Notes: a model not told the origin generated them from the sequence alone. 64,000 nt of DNA from Pedobacter gandavensis (GCF_014172405.1 NZ_WNXC01000007.1:287038-351037), one strand, 5' to 3'. Positions 34,087 to 43,330 are shown, counted from the stretch's first letter. Translations and numbers: made by a program.

Positions 34087-35458
34087 CAGGTACTTTTCTT
34101 ACCTTTTTCTTTCTTTTCTTTTTAAGCTTATTTAACCAGATCAGTGTTCCTGTTATCGGCAGACTGGTTGCAATCAGACAGGCCAGAAAATAAATGATCT
34201 TGGTAAACATGCCATAAACATCGCCCAAATGCAGTGCTTTAATAGAACCGGAAATACGCTCGTTGAAAGGCTTATCTTTAAACACCTCCGTTTTAAGTAC
34301 GTTACCCGTATATTGATCTAGAAGTACTTTATCACCTGCAGCAGGTGCGAAAAACCCAGTTTTATTTTTTAGGATGGTAATGGCCGAAGCAGAGTCTTTA
34401 GGTAAGCTAATGCTATAATCGCCTTTATATGGTAAAGCGGCATCTGCTTTCTTAAGGTAATCGCTTAAGTTTAAAGGAGCAGCACCCGCAACAACTGTCG
34501 AAACAGGATCCTTGGGCGGCTCAAATCCCTCAGGCTGATAAGTACCCAAGGTTTTTCTTAAAGCTTCTCTATACCATGGGAAAGACCATTGCGGACCAGT
34601 AATCCCCATTAAGAATAAAAATATGCAAGCATAAAAACCCAGACTATTGTGTAAATCGTGGTTCGTTCTTTTCCAGCTACCGGACCATTTAACCTTTAAT
34701 CCTTGCTTCCAGGATTTAATCCTTTGAGGAAACCAAATCACCATTCCTGTGATCACCCCAAGTGTAAATAGAATGGTGGCAGCACCACTAATGTAACTAC
34801 CTAGTTTTCTGTTCTCGAGTTCACCGAAAATCGGTTTTTCGATTCTATCCAATAATAACCATCTATGTAGACTGAACATGGTTTTCATGAAGGAAGCCGT
34901 TGCACCTTTCACTTCAGATATGTTGCCAATTACCTCACCGGTATACTGATTTACCGCAAAAGCTGAAGGACGTTTCCCCTCCTCAGGTTTTCCGCCTTTT
35001 CCTTCTTTTTCTTTTCCGCCTTTTCTTTTACCCTCTTTTCCTTCTCCCTGGCTATTTTCTTTTCCTCTTCCGGCTTGCTCATTTCCTACTCCTGCAGTAG
35101 CTAGCATACCTTCTTTTTTACCTTTTCCATCTTTCTCGCCTTCCTTCATCCTCACCATAAATTGATAAGTTCTATTCGGATCAGCAGGAATTTTTATGGA
35201 AACAACTTTACCACCCGTACTTTCCTTGACTTGCTTAATCAGCGATTCAATCGGCATTGGCTTTGCAGCTGCCGGGGCAGTTACTTTATACAATTCAGGA
35301 TTCGCCATCTCCTTCAATTCTGTATTAAACACATACAGAGTTCCACTTAAACAAACCAGAATCACGATGATTCCGCTTGCTAGTCCGATCCATAAATGGA
35401 TATCGGTAAAAAGTTTACGTATTTTTTGCCAGGCGCTTTTAGGTGTAGTTGGTTTCAT
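34067..35458 (-). CDS. PepSY-associated transmembrane protein
   Basis: 463 residues, four predicted membrane helices: TM1 at about 22-45, then helices around AATILFTLGVITGMVIWF, GFYACIFLFLMGITG and KIIYFLACLIATSLPITGTLIWL. PepSY parts lie in the periplasm between TM1 and TM2 (AFAVNQYTGEVIG) and between TM3 and TM4 (KVLLDQYTGNVLKTEVF). The family is linked to ferric-siderophore reduction or iron uptake. A Gly/Lys/Glu-rich insert (residues about 106-164) interrupts the first PepSY region. The promoter carries the same palindrome as the SusC promoter nearby. Confidence 0.9.
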   Translation of the reverse strand: MKPTTPKSAWQKIRKLFTDIHLWIGLASGIIVILVCLSGTLYVFNTELKEMANPELYKVTAPAAAKPMPIESLIKQVKESTGGKVVSIKIPADPNRTYQFMVRMKEGEKDGKGKKEGMLATAGVGNEQAGRGKENSQGEGKEGKRKGGKEKEGKGGKPEEGKRPSAFAVNQYTGEVIGNISEVKGATASFMKTMFSLHRWLLLDRIEKPIFGELENRKLGSYISGAATILFTLGVITGMVIWFPQRIKSWKQGLKVKWSGSWKRTNHDLHNSLGFYACIFLFLMGITGPQWSFPWYREALRKTLGTYQPEGFEPPKDPVSTVVAGAAPLNLSDYLKKADAALPYKGDYSISLPKDSASAITILKNKTGFFAPAAGDKVLLDQYTGNVLKTEVFKDKPFNERISGSIKALHLGDVYGMFTKIIYFLACLIATSLPITGTLIWLNKLKKKRKKKVRKVPAMQLSA

Positions 35459-35473
35459 TTAGGCTATTTTTTA

Positions 35474-35481
35474 CAAATATA
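35474..35481 (-). promoter_or_regulatory. -7 box of the PepSY gene
   Basis: TATATTTG on the minus strand, 16 bp before the ATG; the palindrome at 35484-35530 lies directly upstream, over the -33 region. Confidence 0.5.
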
Positions 35482-35483
35482 AA

Positions 35484-35530
35484 ACAAATCCGCAATTATT
35501 TAGACTAAGTCTTAATAATTGCGGATTTGT
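35484..35530. promoter_or_regulatory. Long palindrome, candidate metal-responsive operator (and possible susCD terminator)
   Basis: 17-bp outer arms ACAAATCCGCAATTATT / AATAATTGCGGATTTGT surround an inner AGAC-TAA-GTCT. The inner 25 bases match the palindrome at 40193-40215 in front of susC. The outer stem may also end transcription of the susC-susD operon. Confidence 0.6.
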
Positions 35531-35567
35531 TACTATTCAATTGTTTAATGCTATTTTTTTGAGGACT

Positions 35568-37082
35568 TTATTTATTCCACCAGATTTTTCCAACGGTAAC
35601 TTCGTCATTACCTTGTTTACCAGCTTCTGCAGCATTAGTCTGGCGCTCCGACTCTGGATACATTAATCTTAATGGTCTTGCGGTTGGTGTAGGAGCCAAT
35701 AAGGAATTAGGAATATTAGGTATTCCCAGTCTTCTGTAATCACTCCATGCTTCCAAACTGCTGATGCTGTTTAAAGCCAACCATTTCTGTTCAATAATTC
35801 TTTTTAAACGTTGATCTCCCGCTACTGAACTTAATTTCACGGTAGTCTGATCGTTGTAGGCGTCAAATAATCCGGCATCTACCTCCATATATTTAAATGA
35901 CTCGGCAATGCCTTGTTCATAGAATGTCTGGTCAGATCCTGAAATCCAGCCTCTGTTAGCCGCTTCAGCCTGTAGGAATAAACTTTCGAAAGCGCCCATC
36001 AAAATTGAAGCCTGATCAAAGCTTTTAAATAAACCTGTAGCTTTTCCATTGTTTTCATTTGGGCCTTTAAAAGCAGAGGTCTTATTGGCTGCATATTGCG
36101 CATCTACGACAGGATTTCCAAAAAGCACCCCTTTAAAAGTACCGCCAATACTGGTATATAAACTCGACAGACGTGGGTCTTTCAGTGCACTGTAGGTACT
36201 GATGATGTATTCCGTTGGACGCAAACTCACATGGTTGATTGCCGATGCATTTACTCCTCTATAATTTGTTTCCCAAAAAGGATTCATCTTGCCTTTTGAA
36301 TTGATATAACCTGGTTTGGTCGCTACATTTTGTCCTAGACCTAAGAACCCGCTTCCTTCTTGATTAATCTTATTGATCTCCGCCTTAATATAAGCCTCGT
36401 TGTTTGCTTCCGACTGACGGATCAGCGCTCTTAATTTTAACGTATTTCCAAATTTAGCCCACAATTGCTTATCGCCGCCAAAGATGATGTCCGCTTTGCC
36501 TGGATTTTGATCCACACCAGCAGCTTTAATCTCATTTATACCTTCGGTAATCAGTTGAACAGACTTTTCATAGACAATCCTTCCGTCTTCATACTTTGGT
36601 TGCAAATATTGTGTTCTATTTAAAGCCTCATCAAATGGCACATTGTTATAAATATCTACCAAGTGTAAAAAGTGCCATCCTTGCATAATCTTAGCAATTC
36701 CCGAATAAAAAGGAGCGCTTTCCTTTTGCGCCTGCTCTTTGATCAATTGATAATACAATAAAGTATTAAAAGTCCCTTCCCAAATTTGAATCCCATCTCT
36801 GGTTCCACGAATGGCCACTCCGTTATACGTCTTCTCTTTATAAAACTGATTGGTAGCTTCGCTCGTTGTACCCCAATATCCAGCCCAGAAAGCCGCCAAT
36901 TGATTAATTTGCACGGTTTCTTGATTTACAGTGCTGATTAGCGCACCCGGTAAGCGGGCACTTAAAATCAGATATTGCTCTGTCGGACCATTCGGATTGT
37001 CATTCACATCCAGGAACTTCTCACAAGAAGTCAGACTGAATAAGCTGGCAGCGAAAACGAATATTTTTATACTTTTCTTCAT
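35568..37082 (-). CDS. SusD/RagB-like outer-membrane lipoprotein (SusD-like_2 type)
   Basis: 504 residues. The lipoprotein signal has Cys20 in LTSC, followed by the usual EKFLDVNDNPNGP start of the SusD-like_2 subfamily. Internal signatures include KIMQGWHFLHLVDIYNNVPFDEAL (TPR-like scaffold), KLRALIRQSE, and a C-terminal RLKRIIEQKWLALNSISSLEAWSDYRRLG. SusD proteins are the surface lids that pass substrate to their SusC partner, encoded 36 bp upstream. SusD-like_2 pairs are not limited to glycans. With no glycoside hydrolases nearby and PchR-like and PepSY neighbours, an iron chelate or peptide-like ligand is suspected. Confidence 0.92.
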   Translation of the reverse strand: MKKSIKIFVFAASLFSLTSCEKFLDVNDNPNGPTEQYLILSARLPGALISTVNQETVQINQLAAFWAGYWGTTSEATNQFYKEKTYNGVAIRGTRDGIQIWEGTFNTLLYYQLIKEQAQKESAPFYSGIAKIMQGWHFLHLVDIYNNVPFDEALNRTQYLQPKYEDGRIVYEKSVQLITEGINEIKAAGVDQNPGKADIIFGGDKQLWAKFGNTLKLRALIRQSEANNEAYIKAEINKINQEGSGFLGLGQNVATKPGYINSKGKMNPFWETNYRGVNASAINHVSLRPTEYIISTYSALKDPRLSSLYTSIGGTFKGVLFGNPVVDAQYAANKTSAFKGPNENNGKATGLFKSFDQASILMGAFESLFLQAEAANRGWISGSDQTFYEQGIAESFKYMEVDAGLFDAYNDQTTVKLSSVAGDQRLKRIIEQKWLALNSISSLEAWSDYRRLGIPNIPNSLLAPTPTARPLRLMYPESERQTNAAEAGKQGNDEVTVGKIWWNK

Positions 37083-37118
37083 GTTATGTTATTCTTCAGC
37101 GTGTATATCTTAAATAAA

Positions 37119-40100
37119 TTAGAAAGTAACATTCAGGTTAAACCCAAACATTCTGGTTGGCGGAATTTGTCTGAAACTCAGGTAACCATCGGTTTGATTA
37201 TACAATGATTCTGGATCTCCATACGTATTGCTCTTATGTCTGACAATAAATAAATTGGTCCCTACCAAGCCAAAGCTGGCTTCACGAATCACTTTTTGTT
37301 TAGCTAACAATGCTTTCGGAAGCGCATAACTGATGTTCAACTCCCTTAACTTAAAGAAGTCTGATTTTGCAGCCGTGTTTCTCTGCACTTTCCCTTGTCC
37401 ATCCCAGAACGCTTTATCCCCTTTAGAGAAAACCGAGGTATTTTCTACATATACAGGCTGAGCTGCAGTACCGGTATTGATAACCGAGTTAGGGAAAATA
37501 AAAGGTTCGCGATTGTAAGCAGCAGTTGCTGGGTGTGTACCTGCAGTGTACATTCTAGGCACCACTTCAGAATACAACCAACCGCCAAGACGAGCGTCAA
37601 ACTGAGCACCGATACTGATTCCTTTAAAGTTGATCATCGTGCTTAAGCCCATTTGATAAGGAGGAACCATGGTACCAAGAGGTGCGCTATCTGCTACGGT
37701 AGTAGTGTTTCCTTTAGCATCCACAATTACTCTTCCCTGTTCATCTCTTAAGTAATCACTCACCTTTAATAAAGGATAAGTTTGTCCTACTACTGCATAA
37801 GCTTGTCTGAACATTCTGAATTCTTCCTGCCCGCCGAAAATAGTTTTCACCTTATTATTAATATGTGTAAAGTTAAAACCAATGTTCCACCTGAAGTCAT
37901 CTTTGCGGATCACATCTCCACTTAGCGTCAATTCAATGATTTTATTGGTCAATCGCCCTGCGTTAACAATGGTACTGTTATAACCGGTAGCGCTGGAAAT
38001 TGGTGCATCAAAAATCTGTCCGTCTGAATCTGAATACACATAAGCAGCTTCCAGGTTTAAGCGGTCTTGGAAGAAGCCCAACTGAGTACCTACTTCATAA
38101 GAGGTCACAAATTCTGGTTTAATATCTCTGTTTGGACTGGTTAAGCTAGGTGTAAACCCTACTAATCCGCCAAAAGGAAAACCATTGATCTGCGAATACG
38201 CATTATTTAAGCTGTAGGGGTCTAAAGTAACATTACCCGTTCTGTTATAAGAGGCAAAGATCTTTCCGAAAGAAAGCACTTTACTGTCTTTTAAAGCGTT
38301 AATCCCTTCAGTAAATACAAAGGAAGTACTTACACCAGGATAGAAATAAGAACGATTTTCTTTGCTCAATACCGAAACGATATCATTTCTTCCGGTTAAG
38401 GTTAAGAACAAATAGTTGTTGTATCCGGCAGTAAATTCTCCGTAGGTACCTAACGCTCTGTATTTAGTAATTGTTGCAGCACCTTCCAGCTCCCCTGCAC
38501 GGCTTCCAGGGTTGAACAAGTCTGGGAATAAAAGATTTGGACTCCCTATTGAAATCATTTTAGAATCATCCATACGGATGTTTTGTCCGACTAGCAATCT
38601 GGTTGTGAACTTTCCAAAATCCTTTTTAAAGTTCAAGATCAAATCACTGTTTACCCTACGGAAATCATTGCTACCGTCATTTACTGAGCCGTTCACATTT
38701 CTATTTCCTGAAGGAGCAGCCAATTTATTGGTAGTCGCTCTGCTTTCCTCTGAAGTACTGTACAGTCCAATGCGGTAGATTGCAGAAAACCATGGTGTAA
38801 ATTCATAGTCCAGTTCAATCTTACCATTAACAGTTTGCTGATTTGAAGTATTTCTATTGTTGTCCATTAAGAAAAATGGATTTTTTGCAGCAGTAGCGTC
38901 TGTATAATAGTTTAGAGGATTAGCTGCTGAATTTGGATCTCTCCAATTTTTTAAGGTATTCAGGTCCAGATTTGCCGGTTGTACATAGGTGCTGTACCAT
39001 GGTCCATCTGGTGTGGTATTTCTACTTGCAGCAATATAATTGACATTATAAGAAGTATTCAATTTCCCAAAAGTTCTAGAACCATTAAACCTTGCTCCTG
39101 TTCTGGAACTTTTATCTCCAGGAATTACCCCCTTGATATTTACATTCTGAACCGAGAAATAGTAGGTAGATTTTTCATCACCACCGGAGAAGGAAAGGTC
39201 ATTCTGTAAAGTTCTGCCGGTTTGGAACATATCCAGACGGTTGTCTTTGGAGGGAGCAGCATATAATGCGGTAGGTTGCAGCCCATTTGGTAGTTTTAAG
39301 CCCAGGTCTCTGATGCTGCCATCAAAAGCTGGTCCCCATGATTCATATTCTGTTGGAGAATACACCCCGTTCTGACCCTGTCCGAATTGTTTTTGCGCAG
39401 GTGGCAATAGATAAACGTCTGAGAAAGTCGTTGTATTAGAGAAACTAACCAGACCTCTGCCTCTGGTTCCTTTTTTTGTGGTGATCATTAAGGCACCGTT
39501 TACGCCTTCTGAACCGTATAAAGCAGCTGCATTTGCACCTTTTAACACCGTAATATTTTCTATATCATTTGGATTGAGGCGTCCAATGTCTGGAACTGGT
39601 ACCCCATCTACTACATAAATAGGATTATTTTTAGCGTCATTGAATGAACGGGAACCACGAAGCCTGATTTGTACCAATTGATCTGTCTTACCTGTTGTGG
39701 CATCGTTCATATTGATTCTCAATCCGGCAACTTTACTGGCAAGTCCCTGTAAAGGGTTTACCACTTTTCCTTGATTCAAGACCTCATTACTAATCAGCGT
39801 TGCTGAAGTTCCCAGTTCTCTTGCCTGGCGTTTGATACCTAAGGCACCAGTCACCATTACTTCTGATAGTTGGTTTACGGAGTCCTCCAGGTAAGCGTTG
39901 ATGATATTTTTATCCGCAGTTACTTTGTGTTCTACAGTAACGTAGCCCGTATAAGAATAGATCAGCAAGTCTCCGGTTGCTGCGTCGATGGAATATTTAC
40001 CTGCTCCATCAGTACTTACGATCTCATTTGTTGATTTGCGGATAACGGTTGCGCCTGGAAGGGTTACTCCAGTCTTTTGATCTATCACTTTCCCAGTGAT

Positions 40101-40172
40101 CTTCCTTACCTGAGCAAGAAGACCTGTGGAGATCATTAACAGGAAAATAATTAGGGTAGCTTTTTTGTTCAT
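37119..40172 (-). CDS. SusC/RagA-like TonB-linked outer-membrane transporter
   Basis: 1017 residues. Signal peptide (ending LLAQ), N-terminal carboxypeptidase-regulatory-like domain at about 22-105 (ITGKVIDQKTGVTLPGATVI), then the plug with the SusC signature (RLRGSRSFNDAKNNPIYVVDGVPV, GANAAALYGSEGVNGALMITTKKG), and a 22-strand barrel ending in NLNVTF. It imports a large ligand with TonB energy, paired with the SusD-like lipoprotein. Its leader contains the palindrome shared with the PepSY promoter. No extra STN domain is seen, so anti-sigma signalling is unlikely. Confidence 0.95.
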   Translation of the reverse strand: MNKKATLIIFLLMISTGLLAQVRKITGKVIDQKTGVTLPGATVIRKSTNEIVSTDGAGKYSIDAATGDLLIYSYTGYVTVEHKVTADKNIINAYLEDSVNQLSEVMVTGALGIKRQARELGTSATLISNEVLNQGKVVNPLQGLASKVAGLRINMNDATTGKTDQLVQIRLRGSRSFNDAKNNPIYVVDGVPVPDIGRLNPNDIENITVLKGANAAALYGSEGVNGALMITTKKGTRGRGLVSFSNTTTFSDVYLLPPAQKQFGQGQNGVYSPTEYESWGPAFDGSIRDLGLKLPNGLQPTALYAAPSKDNRLDMFQTGRTLQNDLSFSGGDEKSTYYFSVQNVNIKGVIPGDKSSRTGARFNGSRTFGKLNTSYNVNYIAASRNTTPDGPWYSTYVQPANLDLNTLKNWRDPNSAANPLNYYTDATAAKNPFFLMDNNRNTSNQQTVNGKIELDYEFTPWFSAIYRIGLYSTSEESRATTNKLAAPSGNRNVNGSVNDGSNDFRRVNSDLILNFKKDFGKFTTRLLVGQNIRMDDSKMISIGSPNLLFPDLFNPGSRAGELEGAATITKYRALGTYGEFTAGYNNYLFLTLTGRNDIVSVLSKENRSYFYPGVSTSFVFTEGINALKDSKVLSFGKIFASYNRTGNVTLDPYSLNNAYSQINGFPFGGLVGFTPSLTSPNRDIKPEFVTSYEVGTQLGFFQDRLNLEAAYVYSDSDGQIFDAPISSATGYNSTIVNAGRLTNKIIELTLSGDVIRKDDFRWNIGFNFTHINNKVKTIFGGQEEFRMFRQAYAVVGQTYPLLKVSDYLRDEQGRVIVDAKGNTTTVADSAPLGTMVPPYQMGLSTMINFKGISIGAQFDARLGGWLYSEVVPRMYTAGTHPATAAYNREPFIFPNSVINTGTAAQPVYVENTSVFSKGDKAFWDGQGKVQRNTAAKSDFFKLRELNISYALPKALLAKQKVIREASFGLVGTNLFIVRHKSNTYGDPESLYNQTDGYLSFRQIPPTRMFGFNLNVTF

Positions 40173-40192
40173 GTAAATATTATTTTGATATT

Positions 40193-40215
40193 TTATTAAG
40201 ATTTAATCTTAATAA
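40193..40215. promoter_or_regulatory. Palindromic operator between susC and the AraC gene
   Basis: Perfect arms TTATTAAGAT / ATCTTAATAA around a TTA centre. It lies downstream of the susC -7 box (in the leader) and upstream of the AraC gene, so one bound dimer could block both. Almost the same core occurs before the PepSY gene at 35494-35520. Confidence 0.65.
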
Positions 40216-40229
40216 CTTTAACTTCGCCG

Positions 40230-40237
40230 CAAAGATA
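40230..40237 (-). promoter_or_regulatory. -7 box of the susC-susD operon
   Basis: TATCTTTG on the minus strand, an exact TAnnTTTG match, about 58 bp before the susC ATG. Confidence 0.55.
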
Positions 40238-40246
40238 TCAGTAGCC

Positions 40247-40288
40247 GATGACGCAAAAGGGAGAACAGATGACGCCAAAAGGAGAAAT
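40247..40288 (+). repeat. 21-bp imperfect tandem duplication at the start of the AraC gene
   Basis: GATGACGCAAAAGGGAGAACA is followed at once by GATGACGCCAAAAGGAGAAAT; each copy carries an in-frame ATG. Confidence 0.75.
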
Positions 40289-41219
40289 AAAAGACCGTCC
40301 ATTTTACGGATCCAGGGATCTTGCTATTGGTTATTCTAAGAAAAACACGGCCTTAAGCGCAGAGCAAGGAGCTATCTTGCTTCAGGAACAAGTGAATCAT
40401 CGTGGTTATCAAATGATATTCGTACTCAAAGGAAAATTATCTTTTGATGAGGATGGGCAAGCATCAACCTTACCACTGCTGGAAAGTCAACAGTATAATT
40501 TATTGTGGAGCTCAGGAAAATCTGCTTTTCCGAAAGGCTTAGCCGATGAATCAAATGAGATTGTTTTTGTGGAGATCAGTCCAGATTTTTTGTCCAGGTA
40601 TTTACCAGATGATCATCCGGCAGCAATTCATTTGCAATCAGAACAGGAAGCTACCACTAACCCGGTTATTTTATTCTCCTCGCAGCACCTACACATCACC
40701 CCCGAAATCAATGCGATTTTAAATGGAATTGAGAACTCTCCACATACGGGTTTTTGTGAACGCTTGTTTTTAGAATCTAAGGTGATCGAATTACTGGCGA
40801 TCAAAATTTCACAATTGGAATTACTACAACAGCAACCCAGCCCCCGTCTAAAGCAAGAAGAGCTGGATAAAATGCAGGAAGCACGAGAAATTCTAATCCA
40901 GAACATTGACCGTCCATTTTCATTACGGACTTTGGCGCATATGGTAGGCACCAATGAGTTTAACTTAAAAAAGCAATTCAAGGCAGTTTACGGGAATACG
41001 GTTTATGGATATCTGAACCAATATAAGATGGAACAGGCTAAAGCTATGTTGCTTCAAGGAGATTCGAGGATCTCTGAGGTCTCAGAAAAGATGGGGTATA
41101 AACACGCGACTCATTTCACCAGTGCCTTCAAAAAATACTTTGGCTACCTACCCCATAAGATTAAGATGTTTGTACTACTTTTTGATCCGGAAATCTGTCT
41201 GGTTTTGTTCACTACATAG
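40248..41219 (+). CDS. PchR-like AraC family regulator
   Basis: 323 residues from the ATG at 40248, or 316 from a second ATG at 40269. The two starts lie in an imperfect 21-bp tandem repeat, and AGGGAGA sits ahead of the second, so 40269 may be the true start. The N-terminal half is cupin-like (IFVLKGKLSFDEDGQ). The C-terminal two HTH motifs (PFSLRTLAHMVGTNEFNLKKQFKAVYG, RISEVSEKMGYKHATHFTSAFKKYFGYLP) match the PchR type that activates siderophore receptors in response to the ferric ligand. It is divergent from the SusC/SusD pair and probably regulates it. Confidence 0.9.
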   Translation: MTQKGEQMTPKGEIKDRPFYGSRDLAIGYSKKNTALSAEQGAILLQEQVNHRGYQMIFVLKGKLSFDEDGQASTLPLLESQQYNLLWSSGKSAFPKGLADESNEIVFVEISPDFLSRYLPDDHPAAIHLQSEQEATTNPVILFSSQHLHITPEINAILNGIENSPHTGFCERLFLESKVIELLAIKISQLELLQQQPSPRLKQEELDKMQEAREILIQNIDRPFSLRTLAHMVGTNEFNLKKQFKAVYGNTVYGYLNQYKMEQAKAMLLQGDSRISEVSEKMGYKHATHFTSAFKKYFGYLPHKIKMFVLLFDPEICLVLFTT

Positions 41220-41302
41220 TATAAAACACTCGTTTTTCGTCCAATCTCTTCTAAATCAACAACATTTATCAAGAAATTCTTTTCTTTAAATTATTTTATT
41301 TA

Positions 41303-41310
41303 TACCTTTG
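41303..41310 (+). promoter_or_regulatory. -7 box of rpsA
   Basis: TACCTTTG, exact TAnnTTTG. The short leader that follows has a small stem TCCC-TCAC-GGGA (41314-41325) and an AAGGAG sequence (41327-41332) 11 bp before the ATG, an unusually SD-like signal for this group. Confidence 0.55.
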
Positions 41311-41343
41311 TAGTCCCTCACGGGAAAAGGAGATTAAATTTTA

Positions 41344-43278
41344 ATGGCTAAAAAACAAGTAGCAGAAAAAGAACTAGAGGCTAAAAAAGCCGAATTACAA
41401 GGTGCAGACGCTCGTCTCACTGAGAAAGAAACCATTGAATCAGAAGCTGATTCAGTGTCGATCGAACAGATCAAATCATCATTAGCAACACCTGATCAAG
41501 ATTTTGACTGGGATGCAGATGACAAAGTTTTCGGAAAATACTCTGATGAAGACCGTAAAAAGTTTGAAGACATGTATACCGATACTTTCAATCAAATCAA
41601 CCAAGGTGAAATCATCAGCGGTATTGTTGTGTCTATCAACAATAAAGACGTAGTATTAAACGTAGGATTTAAATCTGACGGATTAGTATCTACTTCTGAG
41701 TTCCGTGATACACCTGATTTGAAAATTGGTGATACCGTTGACGTATTCGTGGAAGCTCCAGAAGACGCAAACGGTCAATTAATTTTATCTCGTAAAAGAG
41801 CTAAAACACAAAGATCATGGGAGTCTATTAATGAGGCTCTTGACAATGACAGAATCATCAACGGATTTGTTAAAAGCCGTACTAAAGGTGGTCTTATCGT
41901 TGACATCATGGGTGTTGAAGCATTCTTACCTGGTTCACAAATTGACATCAAACCTATCCGCGATTACGATGTATACGTGGGTAAAACAATGGAATTCAAA
42001 GTTGTTAAGATCAACCATGAGTTTAAAAACGTAGTAGTTTCTCATAAAATCTTAATCGAAGACGATTTAGAAAGCCAAAAAGTTGAAATCGTATCTAAAC
42101 TTGAAAAAGGACAGGTATTAGAAGGAACTGTTAAAAACATTACTGACTTTGGTGTATTCATCGATTTAGGTGGTGTTGATGGTTTACTTCACATCACTGA
42201 TATTTCTTGGGGCCGCATAGAGCATCCAAAAGAAGTATTAAGCTTAGATGAGAAAATCAACGTTGTTGTTCTTGACTTTGATGATGAGAAAAAACGTATT
42301 GCATTAGGTTTAAAACAATTGACTCCACACCCTTGGGAATCTTTAGATACTAACTTAGCTGTTGGTTCTAAGGTTAAAGGTAAAATTGTTACTGTTGCTG
42401 ATTACGGTGCTTTCTTAGAAATCATTCCTGGTGTTGAAGGTTTAATCCACGTATCAGAAATGTCTTGGTCACAAAACCTACGTAGCCCACAAGAATTCTT
42501 GAAAGTTGGCGATGAAATCGAAGCTGAAGTATTAACTTTAGACAGAGACGAACGCAAAATGAGCTTAGGTATTAAGCAATTAACTCAAGATCCTTGGCAA
42601 AATGTTGCTGAAAGATATCCTATCGGAAGCAAACATACTGCTGTAGTTAAAAACATGACTAACTTCGGTGTATTCGTAGAAATTGAAGAAGGTATTGATG
42701 GTTTAATCCATATCTCTGATCTTTCTTGGTCTAAAAAAGTTAACCACCCTAACGAATTCACTAAAGTAGGTGATACATTAGACGTAGTTGTTCTTGAATT
42801 AGATGTTGAAAGCCGTAAATTGAGCTTAGGTCACAAACAACTAGAAGAAAACCCATGGGATACTTTTGAAACTATCTTCACGTTAGATTCAATTCACCAA
42901 GGTACTGTTGTTAAAGTAACTGATAAAGGTGCTGTTATTGCTTTACCATATGGTGTAGAAGGTTTCGTACCAACTAAACACATGGCTAAAGAAGACGGAA
43001 CAACTATCAAAGCTGAAGAAACTAATGATTTCAAAATCATTGAGTTTAACAAAGATGCTAAACGTATCGTTGTTTCTCATGCCCGTATCTGGGAAGAGGC
43101 TAAAGCTGAAGCTGTTGCTGAAGAAAGAGCTACTAAGAAAAAAGAAGCTAAAGCTTCAAACACTGCAGTTAAGAAAGTTAAAGATTCAGTTGAGAAATCA
43201 ACTCTTGGCGATCTAGGCGTACTTGCTCAATTAAAAGAGCAAATGGAAGGTGAAGAAAGCAAAAACAAAGCTAAATAA
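41344..43278 (+). CDS. rpsA: 30S ribosomal protein S1
   Basis: 644 residues. After an acidic, low-complexity N-terminus of about 70 residues come six S1 (OB-fold) repeats, recognisable by FGVFIDLGGVDGLLHITDISW, YGAFLEIIPGVEGLIHVSEMSW and FGVFVEIEEGIDGLIHISDLSW, each followed by a LSLGxKQL block. The last repeat is weaker (GAVIALPYGVEGFVP). The tail is rich in Lys/Ala/Glu. S1 docks mRNA on the 30S subunit. Codon use is visibly different from the neighbours (many GTT, GCT, AAA), as expected for a highly expressed gene. A strong terminator follows. Confidence 0.97.
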   Translation: MAKKQVAEKELEAKKAELQGADARLTEKETIESEADSVSIEQIKSSLATPDQDFDWDADDKVFGKYSDEDRKKFEDMYTDTFNQINQGEIISGIVVSINNKDVVLNVGFKSDGLVSTSEFRDTPDLKIGDTVDVFVEAPEDANGQLILSRKRAKTQRSWESINEALDNDRIINGFVKSRTKGGLIVDIMGVEAFLPGSQIDIKPIRDYDVYVGKTMEFKVVKINHEFKNVVVSHKILIEDDLESQKVEIVSKLEKGQVLEGTVKNITDFGVFIDLGGVDGLLHITDISWGRIEHPKEVLSLDEKINVVVLDFDDEKKRIALGLKQLTPHPWESLDTNLAVGSKVKGKIVTVADYGAFLEIIPGVEGLIHVSEMSWSQNLRSPQEFLKVGDEIEAEVLTLDRDERKMSLGIKQLTQDPWQNVAERYPIGSKHTAVVKNMTNFGVFVEIEEGIDGLIHISDLSWSKKVNHPNEFTKVGDTLDVVVLELDVESRKLSLGHKQLEENPWDTFETIFTLDSIHQGTVVKVTDKGAVIALPYGVEGFVPTKHMAKEDGTTIKAEETNDFKIIEFNKDAKRIVVSHARIWEEAKAEAVAEERATKKKEAKASNTAVKKVKDSVEKSTLGDLGVLAQLKEQMEGEESKNKAK

Positions 43279-43296
43279 TCTTTTAAGCTAATATAT

Positions 43297-43330
43297 AAAA
43301 GGCATCCCAATCCGGGATGCCTTTTTTTTT
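43297..43330 (+). terminator. rpsA terminator
   Basis: 12-bp stem AAAAGGCATCCC/GGGATGCCTTTT with loop AATCC, continuing into nine T. Confidence 0.92.

Noticed and set aside
35568..40172. Glycan-utilisation locus (PUL)
   Set aside because: SusC/SusD-like genes are present but there are no glycoside hydrolases, sulfatases or hybrid two-component/ECF regulators beside them; PepSY and PchR-like neighbours fit iron better.
40628..40981. 117-codon ORF opposite the AraC gene
   Set aside because: Covered by a recognisable AraC protein on the other strand; Cys/Ser-rich shadow.
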